This document shows positions 33,911 through 45,039 of a stretch of DNA of 64,000 bases, piece after piece. Below the pieces are notes generated by a model that saw only the letters and a program-made list of their open reading frames with translations, ran no database searches and was not told the origin of the DNA. A program made the translations under genes and the position numbers. This DNA is from Amborella trichopoda (taxonomy: Eukaryota > Streptophyta > Magnoliopsida > Amborellales > Amborellaceae). The DNA lies in the NCBI RefSeq assembly GCF_000471905.2, contig NW_006496628.1:1238511-1302510 (forward strand). Direction: 5' to 3'. Within the stretch, counting starts at the first letter, position 1; every line of letters begins with the position of its first letter.

Positions 33911-35259
33911 TATGATGCATGCATACATGCACTCACAATTGGGGTCCTAACTTTTGGACCATGTAGAGTCTGAAGATGGTTCCGAAATCAATTTCATACC
34001 AAACACACCTATCCCTCACTTGGGAGTGGATTAAAGACAACAGGGTCCCGTTTGACTTCTTAAAGGTTCAAAGAAATGAGGGTTAACTAACTGCCCCCTG
34101 CTGTGTACAGTGGACAGCAACGTACCCTGCTTCAAATCATTATAACATTCAAACCGTAAAGAAAATTGTGATGATACAAAATAAAATTTTAGTCCAAGGA
34201 GTATATATTTCTAAAAAATCAAGTTTAAAAGCATTTGGATTCCATTTGGTAGTTCAAAGGTTCGTGGAAAACAAGATGATAGTTCTGATTTTCATCAATA
34301 CTGCCGACAGTGACATACCTTCATAAAGCAAGGTATAAATTTTAATCTGGGAAACTTTTCAAAATAGTTTCCAACATGTAAGTTTTACCCCATTCAAATA
34401 TCTTTCAAATGGCTATGGTTTGGTCGAGAATGAACTTCGTTTGGGTAGCTAAAATCAGTGGCTACAGTGGTATAAATGAAAAATCCAGGAAAACAGTCAA
34501 TAATGATATATTTTCCCATTTTGAAACATAACTTCATTTTTGTAAATAATTTTAGAAATGGGTAAAAACAAACATTTTATTAGACTCGTATATCTTTCCA
34601 ATGGGGGTAGTTTGAGGTCAATCGGACCCCATTTGATTGTTCAAAAGCCTCCTAAAAGAACATGCAAACTTCTGGAATTTCAGAATGGCATACAACATGT
34701 CTCAAACATACATTCCATGATCTTCATTTCATGGTGAGGCACATGATAACAACCATTCTCTCACAATGTGAACACACACATAATCCTGCATAGTATGCAT
34801 TTCTTACATAATCTAAAAATCATGCATTCATTCTTGACGTTAACCATTATCATAGAACAAGAGCCCCAATTTCTAAATAAAAAGGCGTAAGGATTTTCTT
34901 ACATCACATACACTTTCATTCTCATTTTATATACACAAATTCCATGCATCCTTATGACTATCATGCAATGGTGATGGATGCACTTACCTAAACAACAATG
35001 GTGTCTTCTCCACTCCTTTCTTCACAGCTCTCACCCGCCCAACAGTGGCTGCCCACCTGCAGTCACTTCTTCCTACCTTGTGTCTTAGAGAGAGAGAGAG
35101 AGTAAGAATGAGTGGCACAGGTGAGGAAGGGGGCTTAGGTACTCTTGGGTTGAGGTGGCAGGCCAAGTGTCACCAAAAGACTACAAAATCTGGACATGTG
35201 GCACTCAATCAGCATGCATATAACAAGTGGCATACACAACTCATGCATGTCAGAGACCC

Positions 35260-35790
35260 CGCCGGCGTTGCACACAAATCAACCCGGTGCTGGCCTCCTC
35301 ACCAACCGCTGGCTCTTCACCCGGCGGTGGCTCTTCCAATCGGCACTGGATTCTTCACACAAATCCACCTGGCGCTGGCTCTGCACCCGATGTTGGCTCT
35401 TCCAACTGGCGCTGGCTTCTTCACACAAATCCACCCGGCACTGGCTCTTCCAACAGGCACTGGCCGCTTCTCCAACTCACCTGACGTTGGTCTCTTCTCT
35501 AACCGGCACTGGCCTCTCCACACAAATCCACTCGGTGCTAGCTCTTTCAATAGACGTTGGCTCCTTCACACAAATCTAACAGGCACTGGCTCTTCCAACC
35601 GGCACTGGCCTCTTATCCAACTCACCCGATGTTGGTCTCTTCTCCAACCAGCGCTAGCCTCTCACACAAATCCACTTGACGCTGGCTTCTTCACTCAAAT
35701 CCACCCAACGCTGGCTCTTCCAACCAACGCTGGCCTCTTCTCCAACTCACCCGAAGTTAGTCTTTTCTCCAACCGGCGCTGGGCCTCCCT
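35260..35790 (-). repeat. CAGCGCCGG-type array in solo B LTR
   Basis: About fifteen copies of a GGCGCTGGCTCTTCCAAC / GGCACTGGCCTCTTC pattern of 25-50 bp. In reverse complement these are AGCGCCGG units, equivalent to 14935-15320. It explains the long overlapping open frames on both strands here. Confidence 0.85.
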
Positions 35791-35837
35791 ATCCTGCCAT
35801 GCCTTCTAACTGGCTGGGAAAATTTTAGGTCGTCACA

Positions 35838-36870
35838 ACCTAGGGCTGGCTCAAGATGGTACTCTTAGAGGAGAACTTTGAGTAACAGGGCTCGTAGTGC
35901 CTGCTTGGCGTTAAGAGAGCATCAGAGGAAAGAGGGGCCGGCTCATGACTCCGCCTGAGTCTAGCTCCAAAAGGAACCTACGAAGATGGTGCATGTGCAC
36001 GTTTAGGTTTAGCCGTACAGGTGACTTGGGGGTCAACCCGGGCACGATCAATGGGTGACCTGTGGAGGCCGAGACCCACAAGCTTGTTTCGTGAGGGATG
36101 AGACGGGAGCTTGTCACTCACAAGGTGAAGCTGTGTGTGCCGGGAGGGAAGACGGAGCAGTCGATCCTCCGGTGCTCGAGGTGACATAAAGATAGCGCTA
36201 CCCCGAGCTGTGAAAAGCTAATGCATGGCGCATGCAAGGTTTGGCCCGAGAAGGCCTAGTCCTGGATGAAAACTCAAGGCAACATGAGGGTCGCTCTGAG
36301 GTGTGGCTCGAGTGGATAGACCACAAGCCCTTGAGTGTGTGCGAGAGGTGAAGACCTCTGGACCTCCGCGTCCATGTACCGACCCCCCGAGTGTGAAGGC
36401 TCAGAGTAGTGAAGTAGCACGGGGGTTTTCCTTGCGGTGAACCTCAGGAGCGACGGCAGTTTGATTGCCTTTCACAGGGATGGATTGGGAAGCCTTCCAG
36501 TGTACCGCAACAGTATGACTGGCAGGAGATATGTAAGTAACTGGGTGCATGGCGGCAGAAATGCTACCCATGCAAGGGGCCTTGGTGGAGAGTCCACCAA
36601 AGCAAGAAAGCAGGGAGGTAGGTACCTTTAAATCCTCTCTCGCACCGACCCAGGTGAAAACTTGGGAGCCAGACCGTGGGTCCTAACTCAGAAGAAGAGT
36701 AGGGAAGGAGGCTTGAGCGGCTCGCTTCCCTGGGACAGCCACCAGTGCAGGGATAAGGAAATCCTCGACCCGAATGAACTGGTTGAACAACCCAGATGCC
36801 ATAGAAATGAGTGCAGAAAGTAAAGAAGGAAACTGGTCAAATAAGAGCGAACCGACTAAGGGGTAGTAAG
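35838..36870 (-). pseudogene. Leader / N-terminal gag region of element A-2
   Basis: Homologous to 6430-7420 and 23805-24400, including the LTWVGAREDLKVP-like block near 36600-36660. It is Pro/Ser-rich on the minus strand and decayed. No other domain is seen. Confidence 0.55.
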
Positions 36871-36871
36871 T

Positions 36872-36888
36872 TCCCCGTGGAGTCGCCA
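36872..36888 (-). promoter_or_regulatory. Primer binding site of element A-2
   Basis: Minus-strand TGGCGACTCCACGGGGA, three bases from the LTR end at 36892. Confidence 0.75.
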
Positions 36889-36891
36889 AAC

Positions 36892-39503
36892 TGGTTAGGT
36901 GCCTCGATCTCACCCTTAGACCTAAGTGACATGGTGGCACATGTCTCGGGTCTCGGGTCTCAGGTGGACCCAAGAATTGAGATCGCTTTCTCGGAACCTC
37001 GCTCTAGGGCAAGGGCAAGTACACCAACCAATGAGAGAGGAATTTTAAGTGGGTTATGGACTTACTCAGGCTGGCTCACGTGGGCACCCTCTTAGATCAT
37101 GAAGAAAGCCCCCCAGCTGCTTGAGCTGGTTCGGAGTCGTCTCCCTTGACTTATAACCCTCTTGTTTTTATGCACAACACTTCTATGGTTAATTTGTAAG
37201 ACAAGTGAGTTCAAAAGGACCCACCCTTCTCTTAAGGCAATGCACGTTCATGGAAGAAGGCAATGAAGTACAAGGTCAAATGAACAATGGAAAGGAGAAG
37301 AGAACTTGACGGAGAGGCGAGGCTGGCATGACAACTGAAAGACACCGTCTCTGAGTGGTAGGAAGACGGGCATGGTTCACAAGACCAGCACGACGGCAGT
37401 ACTACTCGAAACCAAGGTCAGCGCATCGGTGCTAGGATAGGTCTACCCTTAATTAAGTGAGAAGAGAAAGAGGTGGAGAGGAAAGAACGAGACGGCGAAG
37501 AGAAGGGAAAATCTGGGCTTCGATAGACATCGCAATGAGTAATGCAAGGAGGCGACGCATCCCTACTGGATGGCGTTAGCTCCTGATGAGGCACATAATG
37601 ATGCTTTCTCCTAGGTCGCGCAGCGATAGGCGTGGGACATAAGGAGAACAGTGATAGGCACTAGACGCATAGAGGAATCCCATGAATGGCGATGGGTATT
37701 GTCATGGCCTCTAGCGAGCGGCGATAGGTATCGCCATCTACGTTAGGTGCGCAACAGAGGAAGAGTCCTGCAGGTGGCAACACACTTCACCGTCTAGGTT
37801 CTTCACTAAGACGTCAAAGCTACATCTGTGGGTGACGATAGGCAGTGCCATCTACAGACATCACTGAGAGAAAGAGACAAACGAGAAGGAGGGAAGGGAG
37901 ACTCGTGCATGGGGCTACTACTGACATGCACGGCCAGTAAGACCAAAGGAAGGGCATGCACGACACTGCCACTGCCGTGCACGACCTCCGCGAGGGACTC
38001 AGACGAAGAAGAGGGAGAAGAGAAGAGAGGGGAGAAGGGAGAGAGAAGAAGAAAAGAAAAAGAAGAGAGAGAATATTTACTTCAACCCTAGGGTATCGGT
38101 CAAAAATTTCTCTCACCTCACCCTCTCTCTCAAGCGTAATACCCCAATGATAAGAAAGAGAAACTTGTATTAAGTGAAAACTCTGTCTTGTGTGTGTATG
38201 TGTCTTCCTTCTCTCTTTTTTTGTGTACAATGATGGTACGTATATGTAGAAGTGTGCCCCAATTATGGGTGGATGATCAAAAGTAACCTTAATGAATTAA
38301 AAGAAATTAGAAAATAGGATGAAACATGACAGATTTGCCCCTTTCTAACAAGTTATAGAAATCCATAACAGTCCATGTGTTGCCCTAGGACTTGCGTGTT
38401 CTTGCATGGCTAATCTGGGGTCATTTTGATGCCCGATTGATCATAAGATGATTATTTTCTTGTAGGGCTTCACATGGCGATCAATTTGATACCAACTTCG
38501 AGCTATTGATAGTGTTTTTAGTGCACGATCATGCCACTTGAATGTTGAGTAGATCTTGAAACTTCAAATCGACAATGTGTTCGTTCCTTGATCTTTTTCT
38601 ATGTTTTCATCATTGAATCACACTAATAATGCCGCAAAGATTACGGGGCACCTAACGCAGCTCCATTCTGTGGCCGAATGAAGATTTGGCAAGTTTGGAA
38701 TTTTGGCCGGAATCAAGGATTCCTGTAATAAACTTTACAGTCTGTTTGTCAACTTCATGTGTAGAATCTGACCGTTCATCATGTATGGGGTTTGGGTCAG
38801 AGATGGCCCGAGACCTTACGCCTGCAATGGAATTGGTCTCACATCGATCGACCTCGCGACTGCCGTGATTTGGCGGCTCGAGGGAGGCACGATGCTGCTG
38901 AATTTCTTGCACTTTCTTCACGGATCAACAACTTCTCTCTAGCTTTTCTTCGCGCTCGGGTATCATCACGAGGCGTTCCACATATCGAATCGCTCGTCTT
39001 GCCTAGATGAACATGCTCACCAAATTTGATCACACTCTGATGTGGGACAGCCTGGATATGAGTGTTGAAATTCGTTGGTCGTGACTGTCCCTCTAATGGT
39101 GTAGTGTTGCAAGGTGGTCGCTCATGAATGTTGTGTAGCTCCTCTTGTTTCACTCTTTCGCCTATAACTTCTTCCTGAAGTGTCTATTTGGGCTGAAACT
39201 TGACCCCTTCATGTTTTTAACCATGTCAGATGGTGGTTCATAGTAGTTTGGGATGCTGAAAATGTTGTTCAAGTTATAGGGGTCTATTACAGGGTGCTAG
39301 AGGTTGATTCTGCCATAATTGTTTCTCAGTTTAAATTACGTTAGATATGTCGGAATGCGACGAAACTTGGCAGGAGATTTTTTATAGACCTCATGAAGAT
39401 CTTACCTAATTCTGTGGCTATTCTAAGACTGTCAAAATTTCCACTAGTTGCTTGGCCTTTATTGAGCGAGGCCCTCATGTTGATGAAAAATACCTTCCAA
39501 CAA
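36892..39503 (-). repeat. 5' LTR of element A-2, subtype A1 (2.6 kb)
   Basis: Minus-strand edges are TGTTGGAAGG at 39503 and TAACCA at 36892. It aligns end to end with 58223-60775 and with 42479-45039 in reverse. Hairpins are at 37905-37931 and 37955-37983, within a purine-rich tract (38000-38075). The box CCCAATTATGGGTGGAT and a TATATG-like TATA region are at 38235-38275. The LTR sits inside a plus-strand A LTR, whose tail resumes at 39504. Confidence 0.85.
37905..37983. repeat. Two conserved hairpins in A1 LTR
   Basis: GTGCATG and CATGCAC arms (37905-37931) form 7 perfect pairs. The second foldback has arms CATGCACGACA and TGCCGTGCACG (9 of 11 pairs) with a CTGCCAC loop. They match the pair at 44001-44082. 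Confidence 0.75.
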
Positions 39504-39996
39504 TTGGTCCTGAGGACCATGCCTCGTCTTGCTACCACTCCGAGTCGTTAATTGTCTGGATTTCATGCGAGCCTCACCTCTCCGTCGATTTTTTCTTCTC
39601 TTTTCTATCTTTATCTAAAACTTTACATTTCATCATGCTCTCACATGAACGTACGTTGCCCTACGATAAGGGTGGGTCTCCTTGACCCACTTGTATTACA
39701 AATTAACCATAGAAGTGTTGTGGAGAAAAAAAGAGCGTTGTAGGTCGAAGGAAGCGATTTTGAACCAGCTAAAGCAGCTGGGGGGCTTTCTTCATGATCT
39801 AAGTGAGTGTCCACGCGAGCCAGCCCGAGTAAGTCCCGAACGCACCTAAAACGCCTCTACCATCTGTTAGTATACCTGCCCTTGCTCTCGAGCAAGGTTT
39901 TGAGAGAGCGATATCAAACCCTGGGTTCGCTAGAAACTAAAGGTACGTACCACCAGATCATCTAGATTAGGAAAGTAAGATCGAGGCACCTAACCA
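39504..39996 (+). repeat. Tail of the 5' LTR of element A-4
   Basis: Aligns with 44585-45039, from the GGTCCTGAGGACC foldback to the CCTAACCA end. It contains the CTCCTTGACCCACTTGT block near 39677. Confidence 0.8.
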
Positions 39997-39999
39997 GCT

Positions 40000-40018
40000 T
40001 GGCGACTCCACTGGGGAC
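40000..40018 (+). promoter_or_regulatory. Primer binding site of element A-4
   Basis: TGGCGACTCCACTGGGGAC, the clearest copy of the family A primer site in the window, three bases after the LTR CA end. Confidence 0.85.
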
Positions 40019-40575
40019 TTATTACCCCTTAGGAGGTTCGCTCTTGTTTGACCAGTATCATCTTTTACTTTCTGCACTTATTTCTATGGAATCTAAGTTG
40101 TTCAACCTGTTTATTCGGATCAAGGATTTCCTTATCCCCGCACTCATGGCATTTCAGGGGAAGCGAGCTGCTCGAGCCTCCTTCCCCACCCTCCTCTTAA
40201 GTTGGGACTCACAGCCCGGCTCCCAGGTTCTCACCTGGATCAGTGAGAGAGGGGACTTAAAGGTCCCTGCCTCCTCGCTTTTTCGCCCTGGTGGACTCTC
40301 CACGAAGGCCCTTGCATGGGAAGCACACCTGCTGCCGCACACCCTTCCACTAGAAAGTCTACTACCAGTCATATTGTTGAGGCACGCCGTAAGACTACCC
40401 CCATCACTCTCGCGAAAGGCAAGCAAGTTTTTGTCGCTCCTGAGGTTCGCCTAAAGGCAACCCCTTATGCTCCTTCATCACCCCGAACTTCCACACCTGG
40501 AGAATCGGCACATAGAGGCGAAGGTCCTGAGATCGCCACCCCTTGCACACACCCAAGGGCTCATGTCATCCCCCA
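40019..40575 (+). pseudogene. Leader / N-terminal gag remnant of element A-4
   Basis: Contains the PGSQVLTWISERGDLKVP block (about 40218-40265) and the Pro/Ser-rich continuation known from A-1 and A-3. Similarity ends near 40575, where the 3'-tail sequence with CATGTAGCTTTACCTACATG begins. Confidence 0.6.
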
Positions 40576-40609
40576 TGTAGCTTTACCTACATGACGACCC
40601 ACACACTGG

Positions 40610-40880
40610 TCCATGCTGCATGACCTTAAACTGCACAGCTATAATTCGTGCTGCATGACCTTAAACTGCACAGCCATCGGCCAAACTATATGACCTTAAA
40701 CTGTACTGCATGACCTTAAACTGTACAGCCATAGTCTCGTTGCATGACCTTAAATTGTATGGTCCTAGTTGCATGACTTTAAACTTCATAACCACGGTCC
40801 AAGCTATATAACCTTAAACCATAGTGCTCGTCCTGACCGCATGATGTTAAACTGCTTTACCCAAGTCCAGGAGGCATAAC
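40610..40880 (+). repeat. TGCA-TGACCTTAAAC-TGCA array (3' tail of A-4)
   Basis: About eight short units of 25-40 bp with the constant core TGACCTTAAAC. It is flanked by TGCA/TGCA in some units and by TATA- or GTA-containing arms in others. A relative at 41302-41324 has ACTATA and TATAGT arms. Confidence 0.8.
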
Positions 40881-41779
40881 CTTAAAGACACCCCCACATA
40901 CGCACACACACCTTTTACGCACATCTTCGAGCACGTCTTCCCTAACCGACCTGTCTGTGTGCACACTCCACCTCCATTTCCTCTTCGGTGAGTCTACATA
41001 CTCGCACACATGCCCTTTACGCGCATCTTCACTCACTTCTTCCCTAGCCAGCCCATTCGTGTGCGCACACCACCTTCACCATCCTTTCTCCCAGTGAGTC
41101 TTACCCATGTTCACTAAATGGAGAACCCTTCCGCAAGCTATATTTTCCGTTAGCTAGTGAATCACCATTGCTCACCTACCATTCAGCCATCATCAACTCT
41201 TCACAAGGCAACTTCATGCCATCTTCCCAAGTGAGACAAAAGTCATCATTAAACTCACTCTATGGCCTCCACAAACTGTCATTCATAACCACTACAATCC
41301 AACTATATGGCCCTAAACTATAGTGCACGTCCTGGCTGCATGACATTAAAAGGCTTCGCACAGGTCTCGAAGGCACGACCCTAGAGACCTTCTCAAAAAA
41401 AAGGGGCATGGTGTACACCTAGACAAGGGAACACCATGAGTAAAAATGACGAATGGGCATAGTCACGAAACCATGAGTAAGAGAGTTCCATCGAAAACAA
41501 AATCCAGGCATGGTGAAAACCCCAAAAGGGCATCATGAGAAAAAAAGGATGAAAAGGGTAGACATGACCACAAGTCATGAGTAAAAGAGCCCAGAAATAA
41601 CAGGAGTTGGTTAAAACCGTCGTCACGACACCACTTCCCCTGTTCAAGTGAAAACCCATAAAAAGGCACTTGGACTGACAAGACAGGATGACGCACGGCT
41701 GTCGCCTCAGCTGACATCCAGTTTTCAAATAGTCAGGATCCTGGCTAATGAGGTCTGCCTAAAATCCTCAAAAGTCAGC

Positions 41780-42070
41780 ATCTAATCGCAACATCAGATG
41801 GCTCGTCAGGGAGTGAGAGCTGTGTAAGATCTCTTAATAGCATGGCTCATTAGGGAGTGAGAGCCGCATATGATCTCCCAGCAATCATGGCTCATCAGGG
41901 GGTAAGAGCCACATAAGATCCCCCAAGTTTCAACATGGCTCATCAGGGAGTGAGAGCCTCATTAGATCTCCCAGCAATCATGGCTCATCAGGGGGTGAGA
42001 GCCGCATAAGATCCCCCACGTTTCAACATGGCTCATCAGGGAGTGAGAGCCACATAAGATCTCCCCAGTT
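41780..42070 (+). repeat. GGCTCATCAGGGAGTGAGAGCC array (3' tail of A-4)
   Basis: Six units of about 47 bp, each with a GGCTC...GAGCC foldback and an AAGATCTCCC or AAGATCCCCC segment. The minus-strand relative at 61205-61915 has about fifteen units. Confidence 0.85.
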
Positions 42071-43702
42071 CAATAATAATAAGAGACCTCGAGGGTGCGG
42101 ACGATGACTAAAAGATCCCTCCAAAAATGCTAAGGACCATCAAGAAGGAAAGAAATTGATGAAGTCAGGGTCTAACTTGCCACAGGCATTAGGGTACATC
42201 TCGCCAAAACCCCCTAGCCTACATGAGACTAGATGTTCGGGAAGGGTCAGAAGCCCCCGGCTGGACCACCCCATTAGATGGGACCTATAGAGATACCCTA
42301 AGCATCAAAAGCAAACTTGGTGTAGCAGCGAACAATTTCGACCAAAGGTTCGTAGCATTTGGCCTTCAAAAAAAGGCCAATAGTCCCTTGAGGGTTAGGA
42401 CTTCAACAAGATCCCTCAAAATTCCTAAATGACTGCACTTCTCGATTATCTTGAAGCACAACATTCTGTGGGGCATGCTGCTGGAAGGTATTTTTATCAA
42501 CATGGGGCCCTCGCTCAATAAAGGCCTAGCAAACACTAGAAATTCTGACAGTCTCAAAATAGCCCCAGAACTGGCCAAGATCTTCATGAGGTCTCTCAAA
42601 AGTCCTTTGTCAAGTTACGTCATATTTCGGCATGTCTAAGGCAGTGTAGACTGAGAAACAGTTCCAACAAAATCGGTCTCTAACACCCTGAAATGAACCC
42701 TATAACTAGAGCTACATTTTCAGTGTATCAATTTGTTGTGGGACTACCACCATTGGAACCAGCACAGTTAAAAACCCCTAGGGGTCAAATTCCAGCTCGA
42801 ACAGACACTTCAAGAAGACGCTATAGACAAAAGACTGAAATAGGAGGGGTCGTACGCTATTCCCATGGGCCACCCTGCAACTCCATGTCATGGAAGGGAC
42901 AGTCACGACCAGTGACTTTCATCGCTCATATCTCACCCATCCCAAGTTGGATCGTCCTCAAATTTAGTGAGCAAGCCCCATGACGACAACCGAGCACGAA
43001 GAAAAGCTAGAGAAAAGTTGCTGATCCATGAAGAACGTGCAGGAAATTCAATAGCGTCATGTCTCGCTCAAGAGGTCGGATCACACTGCTCTAGAGCCCG
43101 ATCGACATGAGACCAATTCCATTGTGGGTGTAAGGTCTTGGGCTATCTTTGACCCGAACCCCGTACAAGATGAATGGTCGGATTCTGCACACAAAGCTGA
43201 TGAAGCAACTGTAAATTTCATCATCGGAATTCCAGATTCTGGCCAAAATTCCAAAGTTGTGAAATCTTTATTCGGGCATGGAATCGAGCTGCGTTTGTTG
43301 CCCCACGATGGTAACTGCATGCTCTATGTAGTTCATTGAAGAAATCACCGAGAAGCATCAAGGAACAGGTACACTATAGATCCAAAATTTCAAGATCCAC
43401 TCAAATTTCAAGTCACATGATCATGCACTAAAAATACAATCCATCGCTCGAAGTTAGAATCAAATTGATTGCCATGTAGATCCCTACAAGAAAACAATCA
43501 TCTTACGATCAACCAGGCATCAGAACGAGCCCGAATCATCCATGTAACATCACACAAGTTCTAGGGCAACACAGGGACTGTTCTGAAATTCGAGAAATTA
43601 TTAGGAAGGGGAAAATCTATCATTGTAAACCCTATTTTCCAATTTCTTTTAATTTAATTTAATCTTAATTTCCAGCAATAAGAGTTACTTTTGATCATAT
43701 CA

Positions 43703-43734
43703 TCCACCCATGTTTGGGGCAAAGTCTATATATA
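43703..43734 (+). promoter_or_regulatory. Core promoter module of A1 LTR
   Basis: ATCCACCCATGTTTGGGGC followed by TATATATA at 43727-43734. An AT-rich TTTAATTTAATTTAATC element lies about 50 bases upstream. Confidence 0.7.
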
Positions 43735-44000
43735 CGTACCACCATTGTATGCTGAAAAGGACACACACACAGGATCCATCTCCTTGCAAAAGAGAGAGCT
43801 TTTACTAAATATAGTTTTTCTTTGTTCCCACTATTGTGTCACGCTTGAGAGAGAGTGAGGTGAGAGAAACTTTTGACCAGTACCCCTGATTTCGAGGTAA
43901 ACCTTCTCTCTCTTCTTTTTCTTTTCTTCTCTCTCTCCTATTTTCTCTCTTCTTCTCTTTCTTCTTCTTCTTCTTCCCCATCTGAGCTCTTCTCAGAGGC

Positions 44001-44147
44001 CATGCACGGCAATGGTAGTGTCGTGCATGCCTCTCTAGTAGCCTAACAGGTCACGCATGGCGATGGTAGTTCCATGTGCGTGTCTCTTTCTCCTTATGTT
44101 CTATCTCTTTTGCGAGGCCTACAGACGGCGCTGCTCATCACCGTCTG
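44001..44147. repeat. Three consecutive hairpins in A1 LTR
   Basis: 44001-44029: arms CATGCACGGCA and TGTCGTGCATG, 11 of 11 pairs with one G-T, 7-base loop. 44052-44082: arms CACGCATGG and CCATGTGCGTG, 9 pairs with a 2-base bulge. 44122-44147: arms CAGACGGCG and CACCGTCTG, 8 of 9 pairs, 8-base loop. They lie about 270-420 bases downstream of the TATA box. Confidence 0.8.
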
Positions 44148-45039
44148 CAAATGTATCTTAAGCACCTCAACGAAGAATGTGCGTAACGAAGCCTATCGCC
44201 ACCCACAGGGGCTTCACCCTGTCGTGTGACCATCGCATACGGCAATATCCATCACCGTCCACAAAGGGTCGAGGCAATACTCGTCGCCGCGCGCTGGCTT
44301 CTTCCGCGCTTCCTTGTGCCCATCATCGTGCACCTTACAAGAAGTAATCGCAGACTTATGAGAAGTTATCAACGTGCAACTCGTTAGGAAACATCACTGT
44401 TTACTAAGGACATGTTGCCTCCTCGTGTTGCTAACGGCGATGCCCATTGTCGTCTAGATTCTTTCTCCCTCACCATATCTCTCTCTTCACTTCATCCTTT
44501 TTCTCTTCTAACTTGACTGAGGGTAGATCCAGCTTAGCACCGCCATCTCAGTCTCGATTTTGTGTAGTATTACAGCCCTGCTGGTCCTGAGGACCATGCC
44601 CGTTTTGCTACCACTCCAAGTTGATAATTGTCCAGATGTCATGCTAGCTTCTCCTCTCCATCAAGTTTTTCTTCTCTTTTCTATCTTAATCTAAAAATTT
44701 ACGTTTCAACATACGTTGCCGTAAGACAAGGGTGGGTCTCCTTGACCCACTTGTCTTACAAATTAACCATATAAGTGTTGTGCAAGAAACAAGAGGATTG
44801 CAGGTCAAGAGATGTGATTCCGAACCAGGCTTTCTTCGTGATCTAAGAGGATTCCCATGCAAGCCAGCCTGAGTAAGTCTCGAACCCACCTAAAATTCCT
44901 CTCCCATCGAATGGCATACCTGCCCTTGCTCTTGAGCAAAGTTCTGAGAGAGCAATCTCAAACCCAGGGTTCACCAGATACCCGAGGTACGTGTCGTCAG
45001 ATCATCTAGATCCAGAAGGTAAGATCGAGGCACCTAACC

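Larger units (their letters stand above)
31966..35837 (-). mobile_element. Solo family B LTR (3.9 kb) inside element A-2
   Basis: On the minus strand it starts TGTGACGACCTAAAATTTT (35837) and ends GGGTCATGACA (31966), the same edges as 14851-18213. Neighbouring 5-mers ACCCG (31961-31965) and ACCTA (35838-35842) are a possible but poor target-site duplication. It contains a CAGCGCCGG-type array, a long 53-bp array, two AT microsatellites and an assembly gap. A 254-codon open frame at 35045-35809 is a product of the array. No internal region is attached. Confidence 0.85.
30233..39503 (-). mobile_element. Element A-2: minus-strand Tat/Ogre-like element split by a solo B LTR
   Basis: Minus-strand order: LTR (39503-36892), primer site, leader (36870-35838), family B solo LTR (35837-31966), gag (31965-30233). 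The gag piece ends at the A2 LTR at 30232. The leader and gag halves on the two sides of the B LTR align without overlap to element A-1 (around 6430), which shows the B LTR is an insertion. Broken; many breaks. Confidence 0.8.
40576..42478 (+). other. 3' untranslated tail of element A-4
   Basis: Non-coding. It holds, in order, a TGACCTTAAAC array (40610-40880), a 100-bp repeat zone with CACACACCTTTTACGCACATC (40900-41110), a unique stretch, a block with CACCATGAGTAAAAATGACG (41425-41700), and a GGCTCATCAGGGAGTGAGAGCC array (41780-42070). The same order, reversed, is seen from 64000 to 60776. Open frames of 84-111 codons on the minus strand are repeat by-products. Confidence 0.8.
39504..45039 (+). 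mobile_element. Element A-4: internally deleted plus-strand A element
   Basis: Order: LTR tail (39504-39996), primer site (40000-40018), leader (40019-40575), repeat-rich 3' tail (40576-42478), complete LTR (42479-45039). The whole gag-pol region between leader and 3' tail is absent. It is therefore a short, non-coding derivative of the LARD kind, or the result of a later deletion. The 5' LTR is cut by the LTR of element A-2. Confidence 0.75.
42479..45039 (+). repeat. 3' LTR of element A-4, subtype A1 (2.56 kb)
   Basis: Starts TGCTGGAAGG and ends CACCTAACC. Upstream is the conserved TTGAAGCACAACATTCTGTGG block seen before other A LTRs. It includes the promoter module (43703-43734), a pyrimidine tract (43910-43980), hairpins (44001-44147) and the CTTGACCCACTTGTCTTACA block (44732-44760). 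It abuts integrase sequence at 45040, so A-4 probably landed in another element's pol. Confidence 0.85.

Noticed and set aside
35045-35809. 254-codon plus-strand frame, the longest in the window
   Set aside because: It is periodic with the B LTR array (repeated ALALPTGTG-type peptides) and lies antisense inside a solo LTR.
41393-41728. Minus-strand frames of 84-111 codons, also seen at 49260-49745 and 61881-62153
   Set aside because: Present in all three A 3' tails, but no coding constraint is visible, the frames are inconsistent between copies, and they are downstream of the end of pol.
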